Assembly (NCBI GenBank): GCA_029298735.1 | Contig: JANSLP010000099.1 | Span: 34,135 to 98,134, forward strand | DNA length: 64,000 nt | From: Ophiostoma sp. CBS 140.51 | Lineage: Eukaryota > Ascomycota > Sordariomycetes > Ophiostomatales > Ophiostomataceae | Reading direction: 5' to 3' | In this document: positions 19,913-31,665 of the stretch, in pieces | How positions within the stretch are numbered: position 1 is the stretch's first letter | How the letters are laid out: each line of letters opens with the position of its first letter | Made by a program: the position numbers and the translations under genes | Notes under the pieces: generated by a model | What the model saw: only the letters and a program-made list of their open reading frames with translations | Told to the model about the DNA's origin: nothing | Database searches by the model: none

Positions 19913-21231
19913 TAATTAAGACAATAGGGGTGACAAGAAATGGATGGCATGTATCAGGATACAAAGGGACAAAATGGATAAAATGTACAATAGACAACTA
20001 CGATACCCATGAGATAAGCAATCAAGCCAAAATAATTGATCAAATACAATGGTTGTAGATTGAGAGTGCTCGTCGACGATGTCATGGATATACCCCAGTA
20101 CAGGCACGCTTAGAGTGATATGTACTTACAGGATACACAAGCTCCTTCGGCATATTTCTATACCCGCTTTTATTCATCTCCTGATTGGCCACTACCCCCT
20201 CGCCTCACCTTGTTTATCCGCCGCGACGCGCTAGTCCCTTCCTGCCTCAGGCAGCAACGCGCCACCCGCCTGCCTGGCGTTCTGAAATCTACCGCAGGCC
20301 ACAGCACTGACCACTGCCCTCCCACGAAATCTTGCCAGTCGCTCAACTGTGGTCCTTTCACTGTTTTCACTGCTTTCACTTCCCACATCATCAACGGGCG
20401 AAGAGCGCGCGCATCGAAAAAATCGCCAGACCCCCTCCGCATCCATCGAGTGCCATCGCAGGACACGCCGAGACATCGAAACACGCGATTTTTCTCGCGC
20501 CTCCGGCCTTTGACACCGCTCCACGCCTTTCCCAACACGCCGCGGCTGCTTTTGAGCCTCTTTTATCCTCCTTTTGTCGCTTTTGTCCCCCTTTTTGCTT
20601 CAAATCCCAAATTGCCCCTGTTTTCACCAACTATCGCTTTTGGCGCTTTTGCCAGCTCGCGAGCTTCCCCCCTCCCATCCACCATCCCCCATTTCCATCG
20701 TTCCCCATTATTCCATCCTCCCATTGTTGTTTCTCTCATCCGCTCCTTGTCCCCCAACGCCGTCATTTGCAACTGTCGGTCGTTTTCTTTCTCCTTTTTG
20801 AGCCTCCTCTTCCTCTTTCTTTTTGGCCCTTTGCTGGCTTTTCGACACGCTCTTTTTTTCGTGTCGGCCCCCCTTTTTTGCTCTCGCGCCCTGACTGTTG
20901 GACCGCGACGCGACATCAGCGACCATCCAACGTCCATCGACGCCATCAAACGACACCATCTTTGACCAACTGCCATCGCCTGTCAATTGAACGACGGCCA
21001 TCAGTCATTGCCATTCATCGACATCAACGACCGATTCACACTCGTTTTTTTTCGCTTCTTTCAACGCGACACGACACGCACTTCTCGACGGACTCGCCAC
21101 GACCGCTATGCGCCATTCGTGACTTCGCTCGACCAGCCCATCCCTCCATCCATTGCCTTAACCAACTTTGTCCTCTCTGATCTCGGTCTAGAGGACACAA
21201 TCCCACATCCAACGCGCATCATCTGCCCGCC
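19913..21231 (+). promoter_or_regulatory. Promoter and long pyrimidine-rich leader of the SNF2-family gene
   Basis: About 1.3 kb, strongly C/T-biased from about 20160 to the ATG at 21232, with repeated CATC/CCATC words. Overlapping open frames of about 280 codons (20120-20965, 20332-21180) arise from the stop-poor composition and have no domain. They are read as part of a long 5' leader or promoter. Confidence 0.45.
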
Positions 21232-24200
21232 ATGGCTTCCGTCCAGGCTCCGGCAGGCGCCATGCCGCTGGCCAACACTGCACCGCCCAACGGCATCACG
21301 CCGCAGCAGGTGCAGGAAGTCTACAGCGTATGTTCACATCCACGTTCTCCCGTCGTTTTTCGCATGCTATTTTGCGCGACGCGACTTTCTGAGGCAGCCA
21401 TGGATCCATCCAATTAAGAAAATAGAAAATACTGACTATTCTCGCAGCGCTTCCGGCAAATGAAGGAACAAGGCGTGCCCCAGACCGACCCCGACTTTAT
21501 CAAGACACAACAGTTCCTGCTCAACATCCAACAACAACAGGCCTTCAAGCGCCAGATGCAGCACCAGCGCGACACACAGCAGGCCGCACAGCAAGCCGCA
21601 GCCGCCGCTGCCAACGGCGCCATTATGAACGGTGGCGGCGCGCCTCACCCCGGCGGTCGCCAACAATCAGGCTTCCCTGGCCAGCCGATGGGCCGTCCCA
21701 TGCCCCCTAACGCGGCGGCTGGTGCGGCTCCGGCAACCCCTGGCGGCGCTCCCACACCGGGCAGCGCTGCCGGTGGTGCTCCCGCTGGCGCGGCCGCGTC
21801 GCCTGTCACCGCCCACTTCTCGCAGCAGCAACTTAGCTTGCTGCGCCATCAAATCCAGGCTTTCAAGCACCTGTCTAGAAACGCTGGTGTTCCCATGCAG
21901 ACACAGCAGGTCATCTTTAGCCAGCGCGCACGGAGACAGAACGCATCCGTGTCCGAGAAGCTGGCAGGCACTAAGACCCCCGCCACGCCGACCGGCGCTG
22001 CTGCGCGTAAGGGCGCTGCGGCTGCGGCTGCAGCTACTGCTGGCGGCGAGGACACTGCGAAGGCCGACGTCAACGGTGCCGCACCCGGCTCGCAAGAGCT
22101 GACCGCGCCTGGCCGCAAGGTCAAGTCGTTCAAGACCATCCAGTCGCCCTACGAGTCGGGCGTCGTCCGCAAGACCATCAGCTACTTCGACCACGGCCGT
22201 CGTATCAACCGCCCCGTCATTCCTGGTATCCTGCCCACCGGTATCGACTTTGACGCCCTGCGCACAGAGCGCGAGAAGATTGTCTTCAACCGCATGAGCG
22301 CCCGCTACGCCGAGCTCAAGTCGCTCCCCAGCAACATCAGCCACTGGGATACCGCCACCAACACCCTCACCCCCGACGACACCATCAAGCGCAAGGCCTA
22401 CATCGAGATGAAGTGCCTGGGCCTGTACTCTCTGCAACGCTCGCTGCGCGATAAGATTGGCCGCCAAATGATGCACTACGACAATCTTGCAATGACCACG
22501 AACCGCAGTAACTACCGTCGCATGAAGCGCCAGAATGTCCGCGAGGCTCGCATCACCGAAAAGCTCGAGAAGCAGCAGCGCGATGCCCGCGAGCACCGCG
22601 AGAAGAAGCGCCACTCCGACTTCCTCGCTGCCGTCACCAAACACCGCGCCGAGCTCCAGACCACTGCCACCCAGCAGCGCAACAAGATGCAGAAGCTCGG
22701 CCGCATCATGTACACCCAGCACTTCAACATCGAGAAGGAAGAGCAGAAGCGCATCGAGCGTACCGCCAAGCAGCGTCTGCAGGCCCTCAAAGCCAACGAC
22801 GAAGAGGCCTACCTCAAGCTGCTCGACCAGGCCAAGGATACCCGTATTACCCACCTGCTGCGCCAGACCGACGGTTTCCTGCACCAGCTCGCCTCGTCCG
22901 TTAAGGCCCAGCAGCGCGAGGCCGCTGAGCGCTACGGTGGCGACCCGAACCTGCGTGTCGAAGAGCCCGAGAGCGACAACGACTCCGAGGACGACGACCG
23001 CGCCAAGAAGATTGACTACTACGCCGTCGCCCATCGCGTCCGCGAAGAGGTCACTGAGCAGGCCGACATGCTGGTTGGTGGCAGGCTCAAGGAGTACCAG
23101 GTCAAGGGTCTCCAGTGGATGATTTCCCTCTACAACAACAACCTCAACGGTATTCTGGCCGACGAGATGGGTCTAGGCAAGACCATCCAGACCATCAGTC
23201 TCATCTGCTACCTCATCGAGCGCAAGCGCCAGCCTGGCCCCTACCTGGTTATTGTTCCCCTCAGTACCCTCACCAACTGGAACCTCGAGTTCGAGAAGTG
23301 GGCGCCCTCCATTGCCCGCATTGTCTACAAGGGCCCGCCGACCACCCGTAAAACCCAGCAGGATAAGATTCGCCAGGGACGTTTCCAGGTTCTGCTCACC
23401 ACGTACGAGTACGTCATCAAGGACCGCCCTCTTCTGAGCAAGATCAAGTGGTTCCACATGATTGTCGACGAAGGTCACCGCATGAAGAACAGCAACTCCA
23501 AGCTGAGCGCCACCATCTCGCAATACTACCACACCCGCTTCCGTCTCATTCTCACCGGTACCCCACTGCAAAACAACCTGGGCGAGCTGTGGGCCATGCT
23601 CAACTTTGTGCTGCCCAACATCTTCAAGTCGGCTACGACTTTCGACGACTGGTTCAACACGCCCTTTGCCAACACGGGCGGCCAGGACCGCATGGAGCTC
23701 AACGAAGAAGAGCAGATTCTCGTCATTCGTCGTCTGCACAAGGTGCTGCAGCCTTTCCTGCTGCGTCGTCTCAAGAAGGATGTCGAAAAGGACCTGCCCG
23801 ACAAAACCGAAAAGGTCATCAAGTGCAAGTTCTCGTCTCTACAGGCTCGCCTGTACAAGGAGATGCTGAACAACAACAAGCTCATTGTCAGCGACGGCAA
23901 GGGTGGCAAGACCAACGCCCGCGGTCTCAGCAATATCATCATGCAGCTCCGCAAGCTGTGCAACCATCCATTTGTGTTTGGCGAGATTGAGACCGTCATG
24001 AACCCACAGAGCATCAGCAATGACCTGCTGTGGCGTACTGCCGGCAAGTTTGAGCTGCTCGAGCGCATTTTGCCCAAGTACAAGGCCACGGGCCATCGTG
24101 TGCTCATGTTCTTCCAGATGACGGCCATCATGGACATTATGGAGGATTTCCTGAGGTACCGCGGCTTCCAATACCTGCGTCTCGATGGTACAACCAAGGC

Positions 24201-25976
24201 AGACGAGCGTTCGGATCTGCTGCGCGACTTCAACCGCCCTGACTCGCCCTACTTTATGTTCTTGCTGTCCACCCGTGCCGGTGGTCTCGGTCTGAACTTG
24301 CAGACGGCCGACACTGTCATCATCTACGATTCCGATTGGAACCCTCACCAGGATCTGCAGGCTCAGGATCGTGCCCATCGTATCGGTCAGAAGAACGAGG
24401 TGCGCATTCTGCGTTTGATCACGTCGTCGTCCGTCGAAGAGAAAATTCTGGAGCGTGCTCGCTACAAGCTCGACATGGACGGCAAGGTCATTCAGGCCGG
24501 TCGTTTCGATAACAAGTCGTCCGAAACCGATCGTGACGCCATGCTGCGGACACTGCTCGAGTCGGCCGACCTGCAAGAGACGGGCGACCAGGAGGAGATG
24601 GACGATGAGGAGCTCAACATGATCTTGGCGCGTAACGAGAACGAGCTGGCCACCTTCCAGAAGATGGACGATGAGCGCACCCACGACCCCGTCTACGGTA
24701 CAGCCCCCGGTTGCCAAGGCGTGCCGCGTCTGATGGCCGACAATGAGCTGCCTGATATCTACCTGGCGGATCCCAACGTTGTCGAGGAAGAGGTCGAGGT
24801 GGTTCTGGGCCGTGGTGCACGTGAGCGGACCAAGGTCAAGTACGACGACGGTCTGACGGAAGAGCAGTGGCTGATGGCTGTCGACGACGACGACGACTCG
24901 CCCGAGGCGGCTGCCGCGCGCAAGCAGGCCCGCAAGGACAGGCGCGAGCAGAACCGTCTCAAGCGCCTCGCCAATGCCAACCCCATTACCGGCTCGGTCG
25001 AGAACACACCCGAGGGTAGCCGCGCTAGTTCCGAGGAGCCCGAGCCAGAACCCGAGCCGGAGCCGGAGACCCCTGTCAAGAAGCGTGGTCGGAAGCCCAA
25101 TCCCAAGAATGAGAAGCGCAAGGCCGCTGACGACGAAGACGAGCCCTCGCAGCCGCCGCCCGCCAAGAAGCGCCGTGGTCCCATTGGCCGCCCCAAGGCT
25201 GTTGCCAGTGGTGATGGCCCTGCATCGGGTGCCAACAGCCCGGCTGCCGCCAGCCCCAAGGTGTCGATGACGCCGCAGCTGCGTGGTCGTCTGCAGGAGA
25301 ATTTACGCAAGCTGTACGACAGCCTGATGACGCTGGAGGTTGACGATCCGGAGCCCGAGGACCCCGAGGACAAGAACGAGGGTGACAAGGACGAGGACGA
25401 CGAGCCTTTGAAGCGTCTGATCATTGGTCCCTTCGTGAAGCTGCCTTCGAAGCGCGACTATGGCGACTACTATGTCATCATCCAGAAGCCCATTTGCATG
25501 AACCAGATACACGCACGCATTAAGAAGGGCGAGTACTCGAAGCTCACAGACATGCAGGCGGACATTAAGTTGTTGTGCAGCAACTGCCGCACATACAACG
25601 ACGATGGCAGTCTGCTCTATGCCGACGCCAACACCATTGAGGTAGGCCAACACTCCCCCTTGCACATACAACCATATAATTACAGCCGATACTAACAAAA
25701 CAGGAATTCTTTGACAAGAAGATCGCTGAGACGCTGTCGGCTCACCCCGAGCTGCAGGCTCTGGAGCCTGGTGCGGCGCCGGCATCGACCAAGGCCTCGT
25801 CTGAGGCGCCCACGACGACCAACAGCACACCGGCACCAGTATCTACGCCGCTGCCCAAGATCAAGCTTGTGTCGAACGGCGTCAGTCTCAACAAGTCGGC
25901 TAGCAGCAATGGCAATGGCACCGGCAATGGTGAATCGTCGGCCAACGGTACCAGCACCAAGACTGAGGACGAATAG
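21232..25976 (+). CDS. snf21: SNF2-family chromatin-remodelling ATPase (Snf21/Sth1/Snf2 type)
   Basis: Spliced model: 21232-21327, 21448-25641, 25704-25976, giving 1520 residues. Introns are GTATGT...CGCAG (120 bp) and GTAGGC...ACAG with an ACTAACA branch site (62 bp); both are phase 0. Domains in order: QLQ at about 154-190, HSA at about 400-485, SNF2 ATPase from about 579 with Walker A GLGKT near 608 and DEGH near 706, helicase C at about 900-1030 with RAGGLGLNLQ and RAHRIGQ, SnAC at about 1027-1070, two AT-hook-like basic patches near 1243 and 1279, and one bromodomain at about 1350-1445 that spans the last intron. This is the catalytic subunit layout of RSC/SWI-SNF complexes, which slide and evict nucleosomes. 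Assignment to the Snf2 or Sth1 branch is not settled. Confidence 0.95.
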
Positions 25977-26823
25977 ACCACCTGTTACCCGTCGCCGATG
26001 CAACTCCGTCGCGGCACACCTCCACAAATATCACTCATCATCACATTCAAACTTCACCCAATCGTCTTCAAATTCCCCCCACTGTTTCCACCAGCGGCGT
26101 CTGTTTTATCCTAAAGATGTAATTTTCTGTATTCGAAAGAAAGGGACGGTATTTCCAGTTTCTAAATTTTCTACACGCGCGGACGGATTTGCTGTTTTTT
26201 GTGTTTTCTTTTCTTCACTTCATCTTGTCTTTTTTTTGTTTTTAGTTTCTCAAACAGAGACCTAGGGAATAGGGTTTGGAGAATGGCCAGTTTGTTTTCC
26301 CTTCTCACATAACAAAACTACCATTTCTCTCCCTGGATAATGGCTGGAACGGAGGGTGTTTTTCCTCGATAAAAGAGGACGGAGTTGATATTTTCTTGCG
26401 TTTGTCTTTTTCTTGCGTCATTTCTTGCTTTTCCACTGTCGTATTACATCCATTACTTTTTCGACTCATGTTTTACAAAATATTACCTTTTTTTAGCATT
26501 TCATCTACCTGTGGCCAATTGTGAAATGATGTACTCAGTCACACACTGTGCTTTATTATATGCCACAGGCTGAGTCGAGATCCAAGTGGTGAGTAATTCA
26601 TCCATGTGGCCTTTTTTCGTATGAGTATGCACGTTCATCCGCTTTGGAACAAAATTCACAGACACTTTCAAATAAAGAAGGTTTTTAAAAGAATCAGGGT
26701 TGTAAAAGACTTAATTCGGACGTCTCATGGTTAATGCTAGGGCTTGAAAGTTGATGCCACTAGCAGACTCTGTGGCCTTTATGAATACTAGTAAGCACCA
26801 GCAATCTCCAACAAACACGAGTC
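25977..26823. other. 3' region and intergenic DNA before tRNA-Val
   Basis: AT-rich, with T-tracts and no supported gene. It contains the SNF2-gene 3' UTR and the upstream flank of the tRNA. Confidence 0.45.
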
Positions 26824-26915
26824 GGTTCCGTGGTCTAGTTGGTTACGACGTCTGCTTCACAGCATAGCGATTGCAAGATCGCAGAAGGTCCTGGGTTCGA
26901 TCCCCAGCGGAGCCA
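26824..26915 (+). tRNA. tRNA-Val (anticodon CAC), with 18-nt intron
   Basis: The acceptor stem GGTTCCG (26824-26830) pairs with CGGAGCC (26908-26914), with an A discriminator at 26915. The anticodon stem TCTGC/GCAGA encloses anticodon CAC (26858-26860). An 18-nt intron at 26862-26879 sits one base 3' of the anticodon, the canonical position. The T-arm is CTGGG-TTCGATC-CCCAG. A run of T (26919-26924) directly after the gene is the Pol III terminator. Confidence 0.96.
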
Positions 26916-27507
26916 TTCTTTTTTGCCTTTTTTGGCAACTACTTCAATCATTTTGTTAAAATGTTCAACGACGTCCTGTTGTTCTCCCTTTTTTTGTTTT
27001 TTATCATTTCGAACTTCTTCTCATTGCGCCCTTTATCTTTTTGTTCATCACATATAAGGAAATCTATGGAGGTTTTGCTTGCAATAAAAGTGGTAAAGTA
27101 TGTGTCGTAAAATGTGGAAGAAAAAAAAAAGCAGCAAAACGCCAGACAGCCAGACAGCACATCGTCATCAGAGTGCTCTTTTTTCTTATGTTGCATGCCC
27201 CGTTTTGTTTTCTATATCTCTAATTTTCTGAAAACATTATGTCGCGAGAGACCGCAGAAGAAAATCAGAAAAAGCAAAAGTAAAAAAGGAACCAAATGCC
27301 AAAACGTAAAAAGTAGGTAAAAAGACGTGACAAAGTATATAACAAAAAGGGTTTTTGTCTTTTGGTTAACGCAATCAAAAGCAGAATCAAAAATTAGATC
27401 GTCTCTTGTTTTTTTATGTTGGGGGGCGTAATGATATTATCAGACTCCTCTGCATAATATCATCCTTGGGAAGATCCAGAGCAAGGGCTGGCGGTATCGA
27501 CAACATT
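26916..27507. other. AT-rich intergenic region
   Basis: The Pol III terminator at the left end is followed by A/T-rich DNA with many short A and T runs. Beyond the terminator, no gene or repeat is supported. The 3' end of the ADE4 transcript lies at its right side. Confidence 0.5.
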
Positions 27508-29642
27508 TAGGGCCGGCCTGAAAAGTTGTTGTAGAGACTGTGAGATGTTAGTAAACCATGTCTTACATTGGTTTTGGGTATGGGTGTCAAAGGGGGGTTA
27601 AAGGCACACACCTGATATCCTCCCGATACTCGGAGCCCTCGTCGTTCTCCTGGTGGCGCACACCGTTCACCGGGCCACTGCTGGCGACCAGGAAAGCACC
27701 GTCGCCGTTGGTGGTGACGGAGCCAGCCGCCGGCTTCTTGCCCGTGGTGTGAATAATGTTAAGGCGCTCAAAGTAGTTGTCGGGGACGGGCGTCTTGTAG
27801 TTGCCGCAGAAGACGCCGACTTCAAAGTCGGTGACCTTGCTTGTGCTGTCGACGGCCTCTATACAGGCCTCCTTGAGATCCTCAAGGGTCTGGAAGACGA
27901 GGGCGTCGCACTTGATCAGGTCGGTCATATCCTGCAGGGAACGGCCGTGGGCCAAAAGCTGAGCGGGGTCGGCAAGGTCGATACCGTGGACGTGGGGGTG
28001 GGTGATTTCGGGACTGCACGAAACTAGAATGATGCGCTTGGCCTCGCACTCTTTGACCATCTGCACAATCTCGCGTGACGTGGTACCGCGCACAATACTG
28101 TCGTCAACCAGGCACACGACCTTGTCCTTGAACTCGGACGCGATGGGCGACAGCTTGCGGCGCACACTCTTTTGCCGTGCCTTCTGGCCGGGAAGAATAA
28201 ATGTGCGGTAGACGTAACGGTTCTTGACGAAACCGTTGGAGAAGGGCTTTTGGAGGGCCTCGGCCAGGGTGGCGGCGGCCGTGTTACTTGTCTCAGGGAT
28301 GGGGATGACGACGTCAATGTCCTTGATGACATCCTCGCTCAGCACCTCGCGCATCCGCTTGGCAAGCTTGACACCCATGTTCTGGCGACTGCGGTGGACG
28401 GAGATACCATCGATGCAGCTGTCGGCTCTGGCCAGGTAGAGGTACTCGAACAGGTCGGGGGTGTAGGACTTGGGCGCAACAATCTGCGCAAAGCGCGGAG
28501 CCTCGCCCTTCTTGATAAAGACAGCCTGGCCAGGTAGGATGTCGACAATGTTCTTGAAGCCTAACTGCACGAGGGCAATGGACTCGGAAGCGAGGAAGTA
28601 GTCGGTGGCACCCTCGAGTGTCTCAGACGGACGGGAACCCATGCAGAGCGGGCGGATACCGTTCTGGTCACGGAAACCCAGGATACCGAACCCGGCGAGC
28701 ATGGCAGTGCAAGCGAAGGCACCGATGCAACGGGCATAGACCTCACGGAGAGCAGAGAAGACGTCGTCGACGTTAGCGCGGGCCTTGCCCAGCTCGCCGA
28801 GGGCGTGAGCGAAGATGTTGAGGCTGGACGAAGGCGTTAGCAAGAGAAAATACGGGAGATAAATGCCAATATATACGGCAGCTATGACGACAAACATACA
28901 GAAGCTCAGAGTCGGAGTCGGTGTTGACGTGGCGACGAGCCTCGTAGTCGAGGAAGGTGACGAGGTCGGGGGTGTTGACGAGGTTGCCGTTGACGCTCAT
29001 GGACAGACCGTAGGGAGAGTTGACGAAGAAAGGTTGAGCCTCAGCGCTGTAACATAAGTGTTAGTGACGTCAATAAACAAACGAGAAAACGTATCTGGGG
29101 TGGACTCGTGTGACATACGCAGAAGTGGTACCGGCGGTGGGGTAACGGACATGGGAGATGCCCATGAAGCCGGGAAGAGCGGCGGTCGAGACGCGGCGGC
29201 CCTCGTCAAAGACCTTGCTGGCCATGCCGAGACCCTTGCACTGGGACACACGGCCGCCCTGGCACACGGCAATACCGGCGGCATCTTGACCACGCTGTTA
29301 CGCATGTCAGTATTGAACGGAAATATGGATATACAGCACGACGATAAGATGTAAAAGAAGAAGAAAACAAATAAAAACAAAAACGACGTATTCGATAATC
29401 TTTTGTCGACGTTCGTAGGGAGGGAGCACTAACGTGTTGCAGGTAGAAGAGCGACTCGTGGAGTTCGGCGGCGGCCGAGTCAGCCTTGGAATCACCAAGC
29501 TGGAAGCAAAAAGAGTCACGGTCAGCAAATTGTCGTCACTTTGACTTCAGATCTTGGATCTGGATCTGGATCTGGATCTTGCACCCCGCGTGGGGGAACC
29601 ATTGTATAAGGAACGTACAAGGATGGCTGAAATACCACACAT
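27508..29642 (-). CDS. ade4: Amidophosphoribosyltransferase (purine step 1)
   Basis: Six-exon model on the minus strand: 29619-29642, 29434-29499, 29119-29294, 28900-29046, 27612-28823, 27508-27538, giving 551 residues. All introns are GT-AG. The last one has a TACTAAC branch site and restores the conserved C-terminal REDISLYN. The first exon encodes only eight residues starting Met-Cys, so Cys2 becomes the N-terminal nucleophile of the glutaminase domain. The LQHRGQDAAGI, PTAG and SVNGNLVNT blocks follow. The C-terminal half is the PRT domain with VVCLVDDSIVRGTT, the PRPP loop. The enzyme makes 5-phosphoribosylamine from PRPP and glutamine. Without the 31-nt last exon, the frame would end in an unconserved CVPLTPL tail. 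Confidence 0.95.
29556..29579 (+). repeat. (GGATCT)4 microsatellite in ADE4 intron 1
   Basis: Four perfect tandem hexamers flanked by partial units, inside the 119-bp first intron, which directly follows the eight-codon first exon. Length variation here could alter intron 1 without touching coding sequence. Confidence 0.9.
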
Positions 29643-31665
29643 TGTGACTGTGTTTGTCGGAGTTCAACCTGAGATTGGAGAGGATCAAAGATGAAGACCT
29701 GCCGGTGACTGGATGGCGGGTCGAGAGAAAAAGAGAGCACGAAATCGGGAGGAGAGGAAAGTCGTCGAGTAAAAGGCGTCGACGACAGTGATTGGCGGGC
29801 ACTTGCGGTTCTTGCGGAGGGCGATCCTGTGATGGGAGACACAGAATTGCAGCAGACGCAAAATTCGAATGGGTTGGCGGTGCATCGACAAACCAAAACC
29901 AAAAAAAGAGAGAGTCCAAAAGAGTCCAAAAAAAAGTTCAGGGACGTCGATGCGGGCGCGGGTATTGGGGGACTTTGGCTCGCTTGGGGGCGCTCCGATC
30001 TAGCAAGAGCCGCCCCTCCTCTTGCCTCCTGCCAATGAAAGGGCGCCAGAATGCGAAATTGGGAATTTGCCCTCGCGCTGCTCGAAAATTTTCCGCGGGG
30101 CAGCAGGCGCAATCGGCTACGTCGGGCCGGCAAATGATCCGTTTCCGCGTACTGCCGCCAACAGCGCTGTAGAACGCCATCTAAAGCGTCTAGAAAAGGG
30201 CGAGAAGGCTGTCAGGGCCAAATTGGCTCGCTGGACGGTGGCTCCTTCCTCTTTGACTCTGTCGCAGCATCAGCGCGACCAACGACGTCGGAGCAGGTGC
30301 GACCGAGATGCGATGCAGAATCCCAGGTGAGGAAAGTCCTGTAAATGTCTCGAAAAGGAAATCCATGTCGAAAGGCAAACCCAACTGGCAGAGGAAAGTG
30401 GGGCATGTTCCACTTTATTTGTGCCACCTGCCCCAGCTGGGGGGCTCGCTGCTGCCAAATCCCAGCGGACGCTCCAGACATGTGGACTGCAGATGAATAC
30501 ATACAGATTACGTGCTGGGCGTAAGGGAACTGCTTGCATGAGTGCATACAAAGAAGGACATACTGCAGGTGGGAGGCTTACAGGTGCAGTGTGCTGAATG
30601 GAGACCCAAAAGGCTGTCGGTTCTTTTTCGTCTTGTTCGCTCAGCCTCGCCATGTCTCTCAAATGGAAGCCTTGTTGCGGTAGCGCATAATGCCAGGAAT
30701 CGCTGCTGTAATCATATCACCCAGAATAAGACACAAGTACTCCGTAGTCTGTCCACGAATACCATAATATGATCTCTACAATCCCTGCTTGTATTGAGCT
30801 CAGGCAGCAACTGGGAGATGAGCCGACAATGCGCGGTAGTGGCTTTAATAGGCCGAAGTGCAAAAGAAGAAACAAACAAATCTGAATACTTATATCAGCT
30901 GTATTAAGAAAACAGAACCAAACAAAACCAAACAAGTATTTCCACAGCCTCTTGGACGTTCTTCAGCGCCCAAAAGGTTGTTTCAATCTGACGTCCAAAA
31001 CATAGTCCCACTTTTATGATCAGTATGATTGGTCTACACCCTTTAGCTCACACAGCGCAAGACTCGTGCTGTGCTCCAGGGGATTGTTCGGACTTGGTGC
31101 CAGCCAGCAGACGCTATGGCCCCCATTCGAGAGCTGTTTGGGCGGTCGCTGGGCCCTGGAAGCTGGAATCAAACGCTCCCAACGCAGAAGGAGAGAAGGG
31201 GCTCCTGTGGGCGTGGCGGGGCTTTGCTCCTTCCCTGCGCATCCTCCTGCTATTATTGCTCCTCCCTTTGCTCCCTCTGCTCCTGCCTCCGTAACCTCCT
31301 TCCCGTCTGCTCCAGCTGGTCGTACCTTCTCCGTATTTGCTGTTCGTATCTTACTTGGCTGCTTCCGTGCCTCTCCTCCTTCCTCACCAACCCAATTGTC
31401 TCCTTTCTCCTTCTACCCCTCGCCATCCGCCTTCTCCTGTTCGCTTCGACGACCTCTCTCTCTCCTCATCCTGCCCCTTTTCCTCCACAACCCCCTACTC
31501 TCGCCTCACCGACCATTCGACAAGCTCGCTTCGTCCAACCCACTCCCACCACCAGCCTCCCCGTGTGCCCTCGTGCCTCGTGCCATCTCGACTTCCGCCT
31601 CTTCGATCACCTATCTTCGATCTGTCCAAGTCAATTTCAATCGCATCTCGACAACATCATTCCAA
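29643..31665. other. ADE4/coronin divergent intergenic region
   Basis: About 2 kb between divergent genes. The right 600 bp (from about 31050) is C/T-rich and probably the coronin leader. Open frames in it (up to 302 codons) come from low stop density and carry no domain. The middle has no feature I can support. Confidence 0.45.

Noticed and set aside
20120..20965. 281-codon plus-strand frame upstream of the SNF2-family gene
   Set aside because: Overlaps another long frame (20332-21180), biased to Ser/Pro/Phe/Leu from C/T-rich DNA, and has no domain.
21667..23034. 455-codon minus-strand frame
   Set aside because: Antisense shadow of the SNF2-family coding exon; Val/Leu-rich composition follows from its codon use.
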